Shown piece by piece: positions 9,244 through 20,509 of a stretch of 32,422 nt of DNA. Location: positions 1-32,422 of the forward strand of contig JAAXQN010000264.1 in assembly GCA_012974305.1 (NCBI GenBank), given 5' to 3'. The notes under the pieces are model-generated. The model ran no database searches and was not told the origin of the DNA. It worked only from the letters and a program-made list of their open reading frames with translations. Every line of letters starts with the position of its first letter. Within the stretch, counting starts at the first letter, position 1. The stretch is from Candidatus Methylomirabilis sp. GTDB lineage: Bacteria; Methylomirabilota; Methylomirabilia; Methylomirabilales; CSP1-5. A program made the position numbers and the translations under genes.

Positions 9244-9702
9244 CTAGTTCTCCTTGGCGACCTGCTTCTCTTTCACCAATTGGATCGGAGGCTTGCCCGC
9301 CTCGATGTCTGATTCCTTAAGCTTGGCCACGTTGCCGTTGAAAAGTCCACCCCGAGAGATAACCAGCGAATTGGTCTTGAGGTTGCCCTCTACCCGTCCT
9401 GTGGGAGTGATCTCCACACTCCCGGTCGCAATCAAGTTCCCCTCGTATTCCCCGTGGATGATGGCATCGACGGTCTGCACATCGGCACGGACGGTACCCC
9501 TCTGGCCAATAATGAACTTCCCGCCAACATTCAGCTCGCCCCCCACCTCGCACTCGATCTCAATTGAGTCGGCGATGTCAAACTTTCCCTCGAGTTTGGC
9601 GGTGTCTCCGGTCACGCCCAGGAGGGTAGATGAGACCGAGGCAGAGCCATCGTTGGAGAGATCGGAACCAGCACTTCCCCCGGGAGTATTGCGTCTAAGC
9701 AT
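9244..9702 (-). CDS. Bactofilin family protein
   Basis: GKFDIADSIEIECEVGGELNVGGKFIIGQRGTVRADVQTVDAIIHGEYEGNLIATGSVEITPTGRVEGNLKTNSLVISRGGLFNGNV. Confidence 0.9.
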   Translation of the reverse strand: MLRRNTPGGSAGSDLSNDGSASVSSTLLGVTGDTAKLEGKFDIADSIEIECEVGGELNVGGKFIIGQRGTVRADVQTVDAIIHGEYEGNLIATGSVEITPTGRVEGNLKTNSLVISRGGLFNGNVAKLKESDIEAGKPPIQLVKEKQVAKEN

Positions 9703-9938
9703 TGAAGCCTCCTTTCCGTTGGGTCCGATCAGGACCTCTCCCTACGGAACACCCACACGCTGGGTTCCCATTCCTAGCAGCATGGGCGGGTAAAGTCAAA
9801 TAGAAATGATATGATAGGGCCAATACCATAGCAGCTTGTCAAGAAAGTTCAAAGCCCTTTTCTCACACTTGCCGTTCGTCTCTGGCTATGGCAGAATTCG
9901 CGATAGAAATTTACGAAAGGAAAGGAATCTGAAGCAAC

Positions 9939-10676
9939 ATGGATTCGGCATTTGCTGCGATAGCCGAACGCTTGAAAACCGCGACGTCGGTGGTGGCATT
10001 GACGGGGGCTGGGGTCTCGGCGGAGAGTGGTATCCCCACCTTTCGGGGCCCCGAGGGTCTTTGGCAGCACTATAAACCGGAAGATCTGGCTACCCCCCAG
10101 GCCTTTGCGCGCGACCCAAGGCTGGTCTGGGAGTGGTACGACTGGCGGCGCCAGAAAATTGCACCAGCGTCCCCGAACCCTGCCCACGAGGTCCTCGCCC
10201 AACTGGAGCAGATCGTTCCCGACTTTCTGCTGATCACCCAAAATATCGATGGCCTGCACCGGCTGGCCGGCAGCCGGCGTCTCATTGAAATGCACGGATG
10301 TATCTGGCAGGTCCGCTGCCTGACCGAGGGAACCGTTTACGAAAACCGTGAAGTCCCGCTGAGCCTGCTGCCACCCCAGTGTGCATGCGGAAGTATGGTC
10401 CGCCCTGACGTCGTCTGGTTCGGCGAGTCCCTTTCCGTCGAGGATCAAGCCCGCGCGTTCGCCGCTGCCGAATCAGCCGATATCTTTCTCACGATTGGCA
10501 CCTCAGCCCTCGTCCAGCCTGCCGCCTCCCTGCCTATCGTGGCCAAGGACCGCGGAGCCTTCGTCGCTGAGATCAATCCCGTCCCTACCCCAATCACTCC
10601 CCTTGTTGATAGTCACTTACAGGGTGCAGCGGGTGTGATCCTTCCCCAAATCCTGTCCATTCTGCTAAAGAGCTAA
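9939..10676 (+). CDS. cobB: Sir2-family NAD-dependent protein deacylase (class III / CobB-like)
   Basis: GAGVSAESGIPTFRG, TQNIDGLH, HG at the catalytic His (IEMHGC), RPDVVWFGE, TIGTSALVQPAASLP. Confidence 0.94.
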   Translation: MDSAFAAIAERLKTATSVVALTGAGVSAESGIPTFRGPEGLWQHYKPEDLATPQAFARDPRLVWEWYDWRRQKIAPASPNPAHEVLAQLEQIVPDFLLITQNIDGLHRLAGSRRLIEMHGCIWQVRCLTEGTVYENREVPLSLLPPQCACGSMVRPDVVWFGESLSVEDQARAFAAAESADIFLTIGTSALVQPAASLPIVAKDRGAFVAEINPVPTPITPLVDSHLQGAAGVILPQILSILLKS

Positions 10677-10720
10677 TCACCAATCCTTAAACCTAAACAT
10701 CATCAAACTAGAAAAAGTGC

Positions 10721-10749
10721 TTGACATATAAGGTCTTTCCATCTCTAAT
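10721..10749 (+). promoter_or_regulatory. sigma70-like promoter (TTGACA - 17 nt - TCTAAT)
   Basis: TTGACA 10721-10726 and TCTAAT 10744-10749 (5/6 to TATAAT), upstream of the lipoprotein-TPR gene. Confidence 0.65.
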
Positions 10750-10780
10750 TCCGGCAATCAACCCTTGGAGGAGCCCATTC

Positions 10781-11791
10781 GTGAAACAGGACCCGAAGAT
10801 CGGCTTGTGTCTGGGCCTTCTCGCCATGGGGCTTACGAGTTGTACGGTGTTGGGCGCGGCGGCCACCGTCGTCGGCACGGCTTTTACCGGGGCGTCCTAT
10901 GTACAATCCCAGACCGTCGAACGCACGTTCTCCGCACCGATGCCAGTGGTGAAACAGGCCTGCCACCAAGCGCTTAAGGATATGGCCTTTACGATCAGGG
11001 AGAGTGAGGCTCGCGAAAATACATACCATATCGTAGCCGTAGCTTCTGACAGCTATGATCTCAGTATCACCATCACCCGCATCACGGCGAACGCCACCAG
11101 GGTTTCTGTAAACGCCGATTCTCTTCCAGAGCGGGATAAGGCCACGGGTGAGGAAATCATCAATCAAATGGCTGGTCTCCTGTCCCCTCCAGCCCCTCAG
11201 CGCTTTGCCTTCCCCACTGTCACGGAAGAGGAAACGTCACAACTGTTGATCGACATGGCCCCATCACCTCCCATCCCTCTCGTAAGGACCGTGCGGCCCG
11301 CATCTCCCCAATTCTCGACCGACACATCACCTCCGCCAGGTGCGAAACCAGAATGGCCAAACGGCAACCAAGACGGGCCCCAGGTGGCAAGCCTCCGGGT
11401 GGAGGGACGAGAGGAGACCTTGAACCTCGAGCAGATATACGAGACCGGGACCCGTGACTACATCCAGGGAGACTTTCCGAGCGCGACCAAGCACTTCCGG
11501 AGATACCTCGCAGCCCAGCCTGACAACGGTCAGGCAACAAAGGCGCTCTATTGGTTGGGAGAATCCCTGTATAGCCAGCGGCAGTACGCCGATGCCCTCC
11601 TCCAGTATGAGACCATCCTCCGGGACTATCCCGGCAGCCCCGAAGTCCCTCGGGCCCTCTTTAGAGGGGCCCATGTCTATCTGCAACTAGGAGACACACG
11701 CCAGGCAGAGGCCCTGCTCGAGACCCTGATCACACAGCACCCCAGTTCTCGAGAGGCCCAATTAGCTAGAGCGACCACGGCAGGACAGTAA
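10781..11791 (+). CDS. Lipoprotein with C-terminal TPR domain (YbgF/CpoB-like repeats)
   Basis: GTG 10781 after GGAGGAG. Lipobox LAMGLTSC. C-terminal TPRs TRDYIQGDFPSATKHFRRYLAAQPDNGQATKALYWLGESLYSQRQYADALLQYETILRDYPGSPEVPRALF. Confidence 0.85.
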   Translation: MKQDPKIGLCLGLLAMGLTSCTVLGAAATVVGTAFTGASYVQSQTVERTFSAPMPVVKQACHQALKDMAFTIRESEARENTYHIVAVASDSYDLSITITRITANATRVSVNADSLPERDKATGEEIINQMAGLLSPPAPQRFAFPTVTEEETSQLLIDMAPSPPIPLVRTVRPASPQFSTDTSPPPGAKPEWPNGNQDGPQVASLRVEGREETLNLEQIYETGTRDYIQGDFPSATKHFRRYLAAQPDNGQATKALYWLGESLYSQRQYADALLQYETILRDYPGSPEVPRALFRGAHVYLQLGDTRQAEALLETLITQHPSSREAQLARATTAGQ

Positions 11792-11812
11792 GAGGGCGGG
11801 GCCTCTTTTCCC
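11790..11812 (+). terminator. Intrinsic terminator after the lipoprotein-TPR gene
   Basis: AAGAGG-gcgggg-CCTCTT followed by TTCCC and a nearby T-rich tract. Confidence 0.55.
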
Positions 11813-11877
11813 TTGCAATTTTTCCTTGCTAACAGTACATAAGTGACAATTTTGGGAGGCCAGGGGCAGCTCCTACC

Positions 11878-13050
11878 ATGGCTAGTGTCGTGCTCCGCCG
11901 TCGGGGACAGCTGCGAGTACTGAGGGGACACCCCTGGATCTACCAGGCGGATGTGGAGCAAACCGATGGTGCACTCGGCAAGGGGGATCTCGTTGACGTC
12001 TACGGAACCGGCCGTCGCTTTCTCGGCCGGGGATACATCAATCCGGACTCCCAGATCCTTGTACGCCTTCTCACACGAGATGCGGAGCCCATCAACGCCG
12101 CCTTCTTCCGCAGGCGGATCGCGGCCGCCATGGACTACCGACAGCGGCTCGCCATCCCTTCCAACGCCATTCGCATGGTGTACGCGGAGGCAGACGCTCT
12201 GCCCGGTCTCCTCCTCGATTGCTACGGGGATATTGGGGTTATCCAGATCCTCACGGCTGGCATGGAGCGACTCCGCGGGGTCTTGTTGCCCGTGATCCAA
12301 GAGCTGATCCACCCACACGGGACCTACCTCCGCAATGACGCACCCTCCCGCCTTCTCGAAGGTCTCACTGTGGAGAAGGAATTCGTGGGGACCCCTTTCG
12401 ACCCGGTCGTCAACATTCAGGAGGATGACCTTTACTTCCAAGTAAACATTGCCACCGGACAAAAAACCGGATTTTTCCTCGATCAACGAGCAAACCGCCT
12501 TGCCGTTCGTCCGCTGGCTGCTGATCGACAGGTCCTCGATTGCTTCTGCTATACGGGGGGATTCGCGCTGCACGCGGCCAAGGCGGGGGCGCAACGTGTG
12601 GAAGGGATCGACAATTCCGCGGAAGCAGTTGCGGCGGCGACGGAAAATGCCAAGCGAAACCACCTCTCCGATCGGTGCGCCTTTCGGCGTGGGAACGCCT
12701 TTGACGAGCTCAGACAGCTCCAGGGTGCTGGACGGCGTTTCGATCTCATCATCCTCGACCCCCCCGCCTTTACCAAGTCAAAAGAGGCCCTGCCCGGAGC
12801 GTTGCGTGGATACAAGGAAATTAACCTCCGAGCCATGAAGCTGTTGAATACCGGGGGAATCCTGGTCACTTCCTCTTGCTCCTACCATCTGAGCGAGGCA
12901 ACCTTCTTACAGATGCTCGAGGACGCAGCGACCGATGCCAAGATCCAGTGTCGCATCCTGGCGATCCGGACCCAGGCTCCTGACCATCCGGTCCTCCTAT
13001 CGGTGCCGGAGACCAAATATCTCAAGTGCGTCTTCCTGGAACGGCTGTGA
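11878..13050 (+). CDS. Class I SAM-dependent rRNA (cytosine-C5) methyltransferase, RlmI/YccW family
   Basis: N-terminal PUA-like RGHPWIYQADV, DCFCYTGGFALHAAKAGA, DLIILDPPAFTKSK, SCSYHLSEATF. Confidence 0.92.
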   Translation: MASVVLRRRGQLRVLRGHPWIYQADVEQTDGALGKGDLVDVYGTGRRFLGRGYINPDSQILVRLLTRDAEPINAAFFRRRIAAAMDYRQRLAIPSNAIRMVYAEADALPGLLLDCYGDIGVIQILTAGMERLRGVLLPVIQELIHPHGTYLRNDAPSRLLEGLTVEKEFVGTPFDPVVNIQEDDLYFQVNIATGQKTGFFLDQRANRLAVRPLAADRQVLDCFCYTGGFALHAAKAGAQRVEGIDNSAEAVAAATENAKRNHLSDRCAFRRGNAFDELRQLQGAGRRFDLIILDPPAFTKSKEALPGALRGYKEINLRAMKLLNTGGILVTSSCSYHLSEATFLQMLEDAATDAKIQCRILAIRTQAPDHPVLLSVPETKYLKCVFLERL

Positions 13051-13076
13051 GGGGCCAAAGAACCTAGGGAGGATTC

Positions 13077-13943
13077 ATGGGCGGAATCGAGTTCGATGCA
13101 AATCAGCTACAGCGCGTCCAGACGGCGTACGATCTAATGGCCGAGGAGTACGACATCCTTGATCACCGCATCAATCCCTTTTACGTCAATGGTTATAAGG
13201 TCCTGGGTTATTTTGTCCAGAAACTGAGCCCCCACTGGCGAGGACGGACCGTCTTGGACGTCGGTTGTGGGTCAGGACTCCAGACCGTTCAATTTGCTCC
13301 CCAGGCAAAACACGTGCTCGCGATCGACATTTCTAGAGCGCTGATGCGAAAAGTCCAAGACAAGCTGAAGGCACAGGGATTGACAAATGTCACCCTCCTC
13401 CAGGGAAACGCCACACAGCTCCCCCTCCAGGATTGCTCGGTGGATTTCGTCTCTTCTTACGGGGATGTGATCGGCCACATCCAGAACTACGAGCAAGCGA
13501 TTGCCGAAATGGCGCGGGTCTGCCGCCACGGTGGCACGGTGACGCTCGAGTACGATAACAAGTGGCACCTCGGCCTGCTGTATCAATTCCGCGAACTCCG
13601 GAACGCCATCACCACGCGGCGTAGGGGAGACCTCAGACGGTGGACCTATGAATACCTCAACCACGACTCAAAGGTGAACCTGACCTACAAGACCTTCACC
13701 TTTCCGGAAATGCAATCCCTGTTGAACCGGCACGGACTCACCGTGACCCAGCGGGCTGGGACGCACATTCTCTCTTCATTGATCCCCGACAAGATTCAGG
13801 ATCCCCCCAAGGAGAGGCTCCCCCTCAAGTCATACCAGGTCTGGTTCCTCCAGACCATCGCGCAGTGCGACTTCCACCTGAAGCGGCTCTTCCCCTTCTA
13901 CACGTTCGGCTACTCCGCCATCGTGGTCGCCCGCAAAGAGTAA
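13077..13943 (+). CDS. Class I SAM-dependent methyltransferase
   Basis: VLDVGCGSGLQTVQFAPQAKHVLAIDIS, LLQGNATQLPLQDCSVDFVSSYGDVIGHI. Confidence 0.88.
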   Translation: MGGIEFDANQLQRVQTAYDLMAEEYDILDHRINPFYVNGYKVLGYFVQKLSPHWRGRTVLDVGCGSGLQTVQFAPQAKHVLAIDISRALMRKVQDKLKAQGLTNVTLLQGNATQLPLQDCSVDFVSSYGDVIGHIQNYEQAIAEMARVCRHGGTVTLEYDNKWHLGLLYQFRELRNAITTRRRGDLRRWTYEYLNHDSKVNLTYKTFTFPEMQSLLNRHGLTVTQRAGTHILSSLIPDKIQDPPKERLPLKSYQVWFLQTIAQCDFHLKRLFPFYTFGYSAIVVARKE

Positions 13944-13950
13944 CCGCCCA

Positions 13951-14051
13951 CCGATGACCGACTACCGAGTACCGCAAAAGCCCCTTTGGCTAACGGTCGT
14001 CTGTGGTCGGATAACGGTCATCGGACAACGGTAGTCGGTCGTCGGTCATCG
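13951..14051. repeat. Intergenic imperfect inverted repeat, GATGACCGAC-type (family B, copy 1)
   Basis: Left arm cgatgaccgactaccgagtaccg; right arm cggtagtcggtcgtcggtcatcg, whose reverse complement is cgatgaccgacgaccgactaccg. Internal copies ggtcggataacggtcatcggacaacgg. Confidence 0.75.
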
Positions 14052-14063
14052 CATGCCTGAACC

Positions 14064-14414
14064 TCACGATGCCTCTTTTCCCTCTTTTCCCTTCTTCTCC
14101 CCTTCCCAGCCGAGTCGAGAGGAAACAGAGCTGCGAGTCACATCAATCTTGACATTCTCCGCGATCTTGAGCTTCACCTTGTTCTCATCTATCGCAATGA
14201 TCGTCCCGTAGATCCCGCCCGCGGTCACGATCTGATCGCCCGTCTTGAGGGCCTTCAGCATCTCCCGCTGTTCCCGTTGCTTCTTTTGCTGGGGGCGGAT
14301 CAAGATGAAGTAGAAGATGGCAAACATCAGCACCAAGGGAATCAGGGCGGAAAAACCCCCTACCCCACCTCCGCCTCCGGGCGTCTGCCCTATCGCGTAG
14401 GCCAAGTCGATCAT
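14064..14414 (-). CDS. yajC: Preprotein translocase subunit YajC
   Basis: LIPLVLMFAIFYFILIRPQQKKQREQREMLKALKTGDQIVTAGGIYGTI. ATG at 14414 (MIDLAYAIGQ) is preferred over the 14519 extension, which runs into tgt. Confidence 0.93.
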   Translation of the reverse strand: MIDLAYAIGQTPGGGGGVGGFSALIPLVLMFAIFYFILIRPQQKKQREQREMLKALKTGDQIVTAGGIYGTIIAIDENKVKLKIAENVKIDVTRSSVSSRLGWEGEKKGKEGKEAS

Positions 14415-14445
14415 TGGTCTATTCTCCTCTCTCGTGGATACCGGT

Positions 14446-16238
<1,793 letters not shown>

Positions 16239-16242
16239 CTCC

Positions 16243-17292
16243 TCACAAAATCACCATTGCATCACCGTAACTGTAAAACCGATACCGCTTCCGCATCGCA
16301 TCTGCATACGCTTTGAGAATCAGATCCCTTCCGGCAAAGGCACACACGAGGATGAGCAGCGTGGACCGGGGGAGGTGAAAGTTGGTCAGGAGCGTATCCA
16401 CCACCTCAAATGGGTGGCCTCGGGTGATGAAGAGAAAGGCCGTACCCTCCCCCGCCCGGACCACTCCCCCCTGCAGCGCGGCGTCTTCCAATGCCCTCGT
16501 CGTCGTGGTCCCGACTGCCACCACCCGCCGTCCTTCGGCCTTTGCCCGCTTGACGGCCGTTGCGGTCTTCTCAGGAATGATGTACCGCTCTGGCCCCATC
16601 CGGTGCTCTGTTACCCGATCGACCGTGACCGGCTTGAAGGTGCCCACCCCTACGTGGAGGGTGAGAAAGGCAATCTCTACGCCATGCCGCTCCATCGCTG
16701 TCAGCACGGGCTCGGTAAAATGAAGCCCAGCGGTAGGAGCGGCGATGGCCCCGGCATCTTTCGCATACACCGTCTGGTAGCGCTCGGCATCGAGCGCGCG
16801 GTCGTGCACCCGCTCTTGGCTGCGGTCTCCGCGCTTGATGTACGGCGGAAGTGGCATTTCCCCAATGGAGGGAAGCAGCGCGAAAATATCCTCAACCCCA
16901 TCAAACTGCAGGAGACGTCGTCCTCCTTCACCGCAATCGAGCACCTCAGCCCCAGTCCCCTCTTGAAAGCTCAGCCGTCGGCCCACAGGCAGCCCTCTGC
17001 CCGGCTTCACCAGGGCCCACCAGCGATTCCGATCCTCCTCCGCGATGAGCAAAACCTCAACCTGTCCTCCTCCTCTGCGCCGCCCGAAGAGCCGAGCCGG
17101 GATCACTTTCGTATCGTTGAGCACCAAGAGGTCCCCCGGTCGGAGCACCGTGCCTAGGTCGCGAAACCGCCGGTGGAGTATCGCTCCATCCTCCCGTCGA
17201 ACGACTAACAGGCGAGAGGCATCCCGCTCTGGGGGAGGATACTGGGCGATCAACCCCGCTGGGAGATAATAATCATATTCGCGAAGATGCAT
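16243..17292 (-). CDS. queA: tRNA preQ1(34) S-adenosylmethionine ribosyltransferase-isomerase
   Basis: YDYYLPAGLIAQYPPPERDASRLLV, LNDTKVIPARLFGRR, AAPTAGLHFTEPVL, HVGVGTFKPV, TLLTNFHLPRSTLLILVCAFAG. Confidence 0.97.
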   Translation of the reverse strand: MHLREYDYYLPAGLIAQYPPPERDASRLLVVRREDGAILHRRFRDLGTVLRPGDLLVLNDTKVIPARLFGRRRGGGQVEVLLIAEEDRNRWWALVKPGRGLPVGRRLSFQEGTGAEVLDCGEGGRRLLQFDGVEDIFALLPSIGEMPLPPYIKRGDRSQERVHDRALDAERYQTVYAKDAGAIAAPTAGLHFTEPVLTAMERHGVEIAFLTLHVGVGTFKPVTVDRVTEHRMGPERYIIPEKTATAVKRAKAEGRRVVAVGTTTTRALEDAALQGGVVRAGEGTAFLFITRGHPFEVVDTLLTNFHLPRSTLLILVCAFAGRDLILKAYADAMRKRYRFYSYGDAMVIL

Positions 17293-17296
17293 CAGT

Positions 17297-17426
17297 CAGT
17301 TCACGGTTCAGAGTTCACGGTTCACGGCCAAACCCGATCAGGATTCATGGTTCACATCCCCACATTTGACATGCAAGCTCTATGCTTGAAATTTGCTCTG
17401 AACTCTGAACCCTCAACCCTGAACTG
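17297..17426. repeat. Intergenic imperfect inverted repeat, GGTTCAGAGTTCA-type (family A, copy 2)
   Basis: Left cagttcacggttcagagttcacggttcacgg; right ctgaactctgaaccctcaaccctgaac, whose reverse complement is gttcagggttgagggttcagagttcag. Confidence 0.75.
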
Positions 17427-17433
17427 TTACCCT

Positions 17434-18540
17434 TCACGGAAGGCGTCTCAACTCTGCCAGGGGGAAATAATGTTTCAGAATGCCGGTAGAGTCGTAGGCA
17501 AGATCCGCCATCCCCTTGGCTCCCCACTGGCTCATTCCAACCCCGTGGCCCCACCCTTGACCCTCAAAGACGATCTTGCCGTCCTGTGGGTAGGTGGTGA
17601 ACCGCGTGCTCCGGATCCGGTTTGGCCCCAGCAACTGCCGCAACCATTTCCCGCCCATTTGGAGCGCGCCACCGTCATGTGAGATCCGAAGAAGGCTGAT
17701 CCGACCGGATCGGGTCCGACGGACCGCCTCGATGCGACGGATTTCTCCCACGCTCCAGCCGCCCCGCGTGAGCGCCTCCTGGATCTCTGAACCAGGGATG
17801 GCCACCTGCCATTGATGATGGGGCGCGATGACCGAAAAGGGGTCTTCCACGCCGATGATGAATGGGTACTTCTTCTCCCACACCTCGATGGCATCCTCAG
17901 TCCGTCCGCCCGAGGCCGCATGGTAAAAGGCCGGAATGATCAGTCCCCGGTAGACCAGCACAACACCCCGGGTCGCTTCGACCGCCTTGTCAGATCGGGG
18001 GTCTTCACCGCTGATCCCCCGGTACACCTGAGAGGCAGTGCCGGACTCAAGATGATACGGGGCCTCAGGATTTACGAGCCGCTCATACAGCCCATAGGTT
18101 CTGGCCACGACCGCCTGGGCTTTCAACGCCTCGAGGGGCCAATTCGGATCGGCCTCGACCTTCATCACCCCCCGCACATAATCTTCGAGGGCCACCTGGT
18201 TGATGACCTGAAGGCCCCCCGCCGTGTTCCAGACTTCGATGCTCCCCCGGTAAGGCCGGCCATTGACCCACAAAAGATCCGCGTCTGTCCGCAGCCTGAA
18301 CTTGGTTCCATCCCTTCCCTCCCACGCCAGGCGCACCTCTTTGCCCGGAGGGAGATACCGTATCAGCGGGCGCTCGAGCTCTTCGAGTTGGGATGGTCCC
18401 GCCCCCCTGAGATCAACGGCCAAGACCCCTTCTTGTATGAGGACTCGCACCGGCCATTCCTCCCCCGAGCACAGCCCCGCGCTGGAAAGGAGCAGGATGC
18501 CGCTCATCAACCACCGCCCCATCGACGTCCTCCGTTTCAC
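17434..18540 (-). CDS. SpoIID/LytB domain protein
   Basis: VALEDYVRGVMKVEADPNWPLEALKAQAVVARTYGLYERL, YHAASGGRTEDAIEVW, FEGQGWGHGVGMSQWGAKGMA. Confidence 0.94.
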   Translation of the reverse strand: MKRRTSMGRWLMSGILLLSSAGLCSGEEWPVRVLIQEGVLAVDLRGAGPSQLEELERPLIRYLPPGKEVRLAWEGRDGTKFRLRTDADLLWVNGRPYRGSIEVWNTAGGLQVINQVALEDYVRGVMKVEADPNWPLEALKAQAVVARTYGLYERLVNPEAPYHLESGTASQVYRGISGEDPRSDKAVEATRGVVLVYRGLIIPAFYHAASGGRTEDAIEVWEKKYPFIIGVEDPFSVIAPHHQWQVAIPGSEIQEALTRGGWSVGEIRRIEAVRRTRSGRISLLRISHDGGALQMGGKWLRQLLGPNRIRSTRFTTYPQDGKIVFEGQGWGHGVGMSQWGAKGMADLAYDSTGILKHYFPLAELRRLP

Positions 18541-18761
18541 CGGCGACTAAAAAGGGAAAAGAGGAGGGTGAGCAGAATGCTGATCAGGAGAGAGGTAGCC
18601 AGGGGAAAGTAGAAGGTGAAGTTTTCTCGTTGGATATAGATATCGCCCGGTAGCCGACCGATGAACGGGATTTTACCCACTACCAGGAGGAGACCTCCGA
18701 GCAGGGCCAGGACGACGCCGAAAATGATGAGGAGCTTGGCCAATCCTTCAAAACCGGACAT
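18537..18761 (-). CDS. DUF2905 family membrane protein
   Basis: LAKLLIIFGVVLALLGGLLLVVGKIPFIGRLPGDIYIQRENFTFYFPLATSLLISILLTLL. ATGA overlap with spoIID. Confidence 0.85.
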   Translation of the reverse strand: MSGFEGLAKLLIIFGVVLALLGGLLLVVGKIPFIGRLPGDIYIQRENFTFYFPLATSLLISILLTLLFSLFSRR

Positions 18762-18861
18762 GATCGCCGCCCGCTACATTCTACCTTCGCCGCTCGCCGG
18801 CCCAGTATACCACCGCGAACTGGGATCTGTCAGCCCGTCGCGCGGCCTAGAATTCGCTCAC

Positions 18862-19881
18862 TTACATCAGCTCCCCCTGAGGGCGGGCCCCGGGCGTGAG
18901 CCCGAAGTGGTCGAACGCCAGCCGGGTCGCGATCCGGCCCCGCGGCGTCCGGGCCAGGAATCCCGTCAGGATCAGAAACGGCTCGTAGATGTCCTCGAGG
19001 GTATCCTTCTCTTCACCGACGGCCATCGATAACGTCTCGAGGCCCACCGGGCCACCATCGAACTTCCCGATGAGGGTTTGGAGGATCCGGCGGTCCATGT
19101 CATCCAGTCCCCGTTCGTCCACCTCCAACCGCTCCAACGCCATCCGGGCGATCTCTTGACTGATCACCCCATCGCCCAACACCTGGGCAAAATCTCGAAC
19201 CCTCCTCAGGAGCCGATTCGCCACCCGAGGCGTCCCGCGGGCGCGACCGGCGAGCTCGCCAGCTCCCTCCGGACTGATCTCGACCCCCAGGACTTTCGCG
19301 GACCGGAGGACGATTCGAAAGATCTCTTCCTCGGCGTAATAATCGAGTCGGTGCACGACCCCGAACCGATTCCGGAGAGGGGCGGTGAGGAGTCCGGCCC
19401 GGGTGGTGGCCCCCACTAACGTGAAACGGGGCAGATCCAGCTTGATGGTCCGGGCGTGCGGGCCCTGGCCGATGACCAGGTCCAATTGAAACTCCTCCAT
19501 GGCGGGGTACAGGATTTCCTCTACCACACGGTTCATCCGATGGATCTCATCGATGAAGAGGACATCCCGGTCTTCGAGATTGGTGAGAATGGCTGCCACG
19601 TCCCCGGGTCGCTCCAGGACCGGCCCCGAGGTGGCCCGGACAGATACTTTCAGCTCTGCCGCGATGAGATGGGCCAGGGTCGTCTTTCCGAGACCCGGGG
19701 GCCCATGGAAGAGGACATGATCCAGGGGCTCCCGCCTGCCTCGGGCCGCCTCGATGAAGACGCGGAGATTCTCTTTCACCTTCTCTTGGCCGATGTATTC
19801 CTCCCAGATCTTTGGGCGGAGGGTCGGCTCCCACTGCTGATCTTCCTCGAGAGGGCGACGACTCACAATCTGCTCGGTCAT
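18862..19881 (-). CDS. ruvB: Holliday junction branch migration DNA helicase RuvB
   Basis: [77 protein letters not shown]. Confidence 0.98.
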   Translation of the reverse strand: MTEQIVSRRPLEEDQQWEPTLRPKIWEEYIGQEKVKENLRVFIEAARGRREPLDHVLFHGPPGLGKTTLAHLIAAELKVSVRATSGPVLERPGDVAAILTNLEDRDVLFIDEIHRMNRVVEEILYPAMEEFQLDLVIGQGPHARTIKLDLPRFTLVGATTRAGLLTAPLRNRFGVVHRLDYYAEEEIFRIVLRSAKVLGVEISPEGAGELAGRARGTPRVANRLLRRVRDFAQVLGDGVISQEIARMALERLEVDERGLDDMDRRILQTLIGKFDGGPVGLETLSMAVGEEKDTLEDIYEPFLILTGFLARTPRGRIATRLAFDHFGLTPGARPQGELM

Positions 19882-19884
19882 GCC

Positions 19885-20499
19885 TTATCCCTTGGCCTGC
19901 CCCGCGAGGACGCGCAGGGCCTGCTTTACCACCGCCTCGAAATCCTCTCCCCCGTCCACCCGTTGGGCTGCGCTAGCGGCGGCCTTGGAGGCCGCAGCGC
20001 GGCTGTAGCCGAGATTCAGGAGCGCGGAGACCACATCCTGTAAGACTCCTTCTCTTCGGTCCGGATCGGATACCGCCGCCTCGACCGGCTCCAGAAGCAA
20101 CCCGACCTTTTCCTTCAGCTCAAGGATGATCCGCTCCGACGTCTTGCGGCCCACCCCAGGAATGGTGCTCAGGCGCAGCAAATCCCCGCGCGAGATGGCC
20201 GGGATCATCTCTTCCGCCGTAATCCCCGAAAGGATGTTGATGGCCAGGCGAGGCCCAATCCCGGAAACGCCCCGGAGAAGGTTAAATATGGATCTCTCGA
20301 GTTCCGTCAGAAAGCCGTAAAGATTCCAGGCGTCGTCCCGCACGTGGGTGGCGGTATGGAGGAGGATCTCGGTCCCCTCTTCAGGGAGCCGGTAGTAGGT
20401 GGAAAGGGGGATGAAGACACGATAGCCCACCCCGTTCACGTCCACGATCACCTCCGCGGGGTCCCGCTTGGCCACCTTCCCCCTGAGCCGCCCGATCAC
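19885..20499 (-). CDS. ruvA: Holliday junction branch migration protein RuvA
   Basis: MIGRLRGKVAKRDPAEVIVDVNGVGYRVFIPLSTYYRL, GVSGIGPRLAINILSGI, IPGVGRKTSERIILELKEK. Confidence 0.97.
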   Translation of the reverse strand: MIGRLRGKVAKRDPAEVIVDVNGVGYRVFIPLSTYYRLPEEGTEILLHTATHVRDDAWNLYGFLTELERSIFNLLRGVSGIGPRLAINILSGITAEEMIPAISRGDLLRLSTIPGVGRKTSERIILELKEKVGLLLEPVEAAVSDPDRREGVLQDVVSALLNLGYSRAAASKAAASAAQRVDGGEDFEAVVKQALRVLAGQAKG

Positions 20500-20509
20500 C
20501 GAAGCCTCC

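Noticed and set aside
10721-10780. TTG start of the 356-aa ORF
   Set aside because: TTG is part of the -35 box; GTG 10781 has the SD and lipoprotein signal.
11677-12663. 328-aa minus ORF opposite the RlmI-like gene
   Set aside because: Antisense to a well-supported methyltransferase; no motif.
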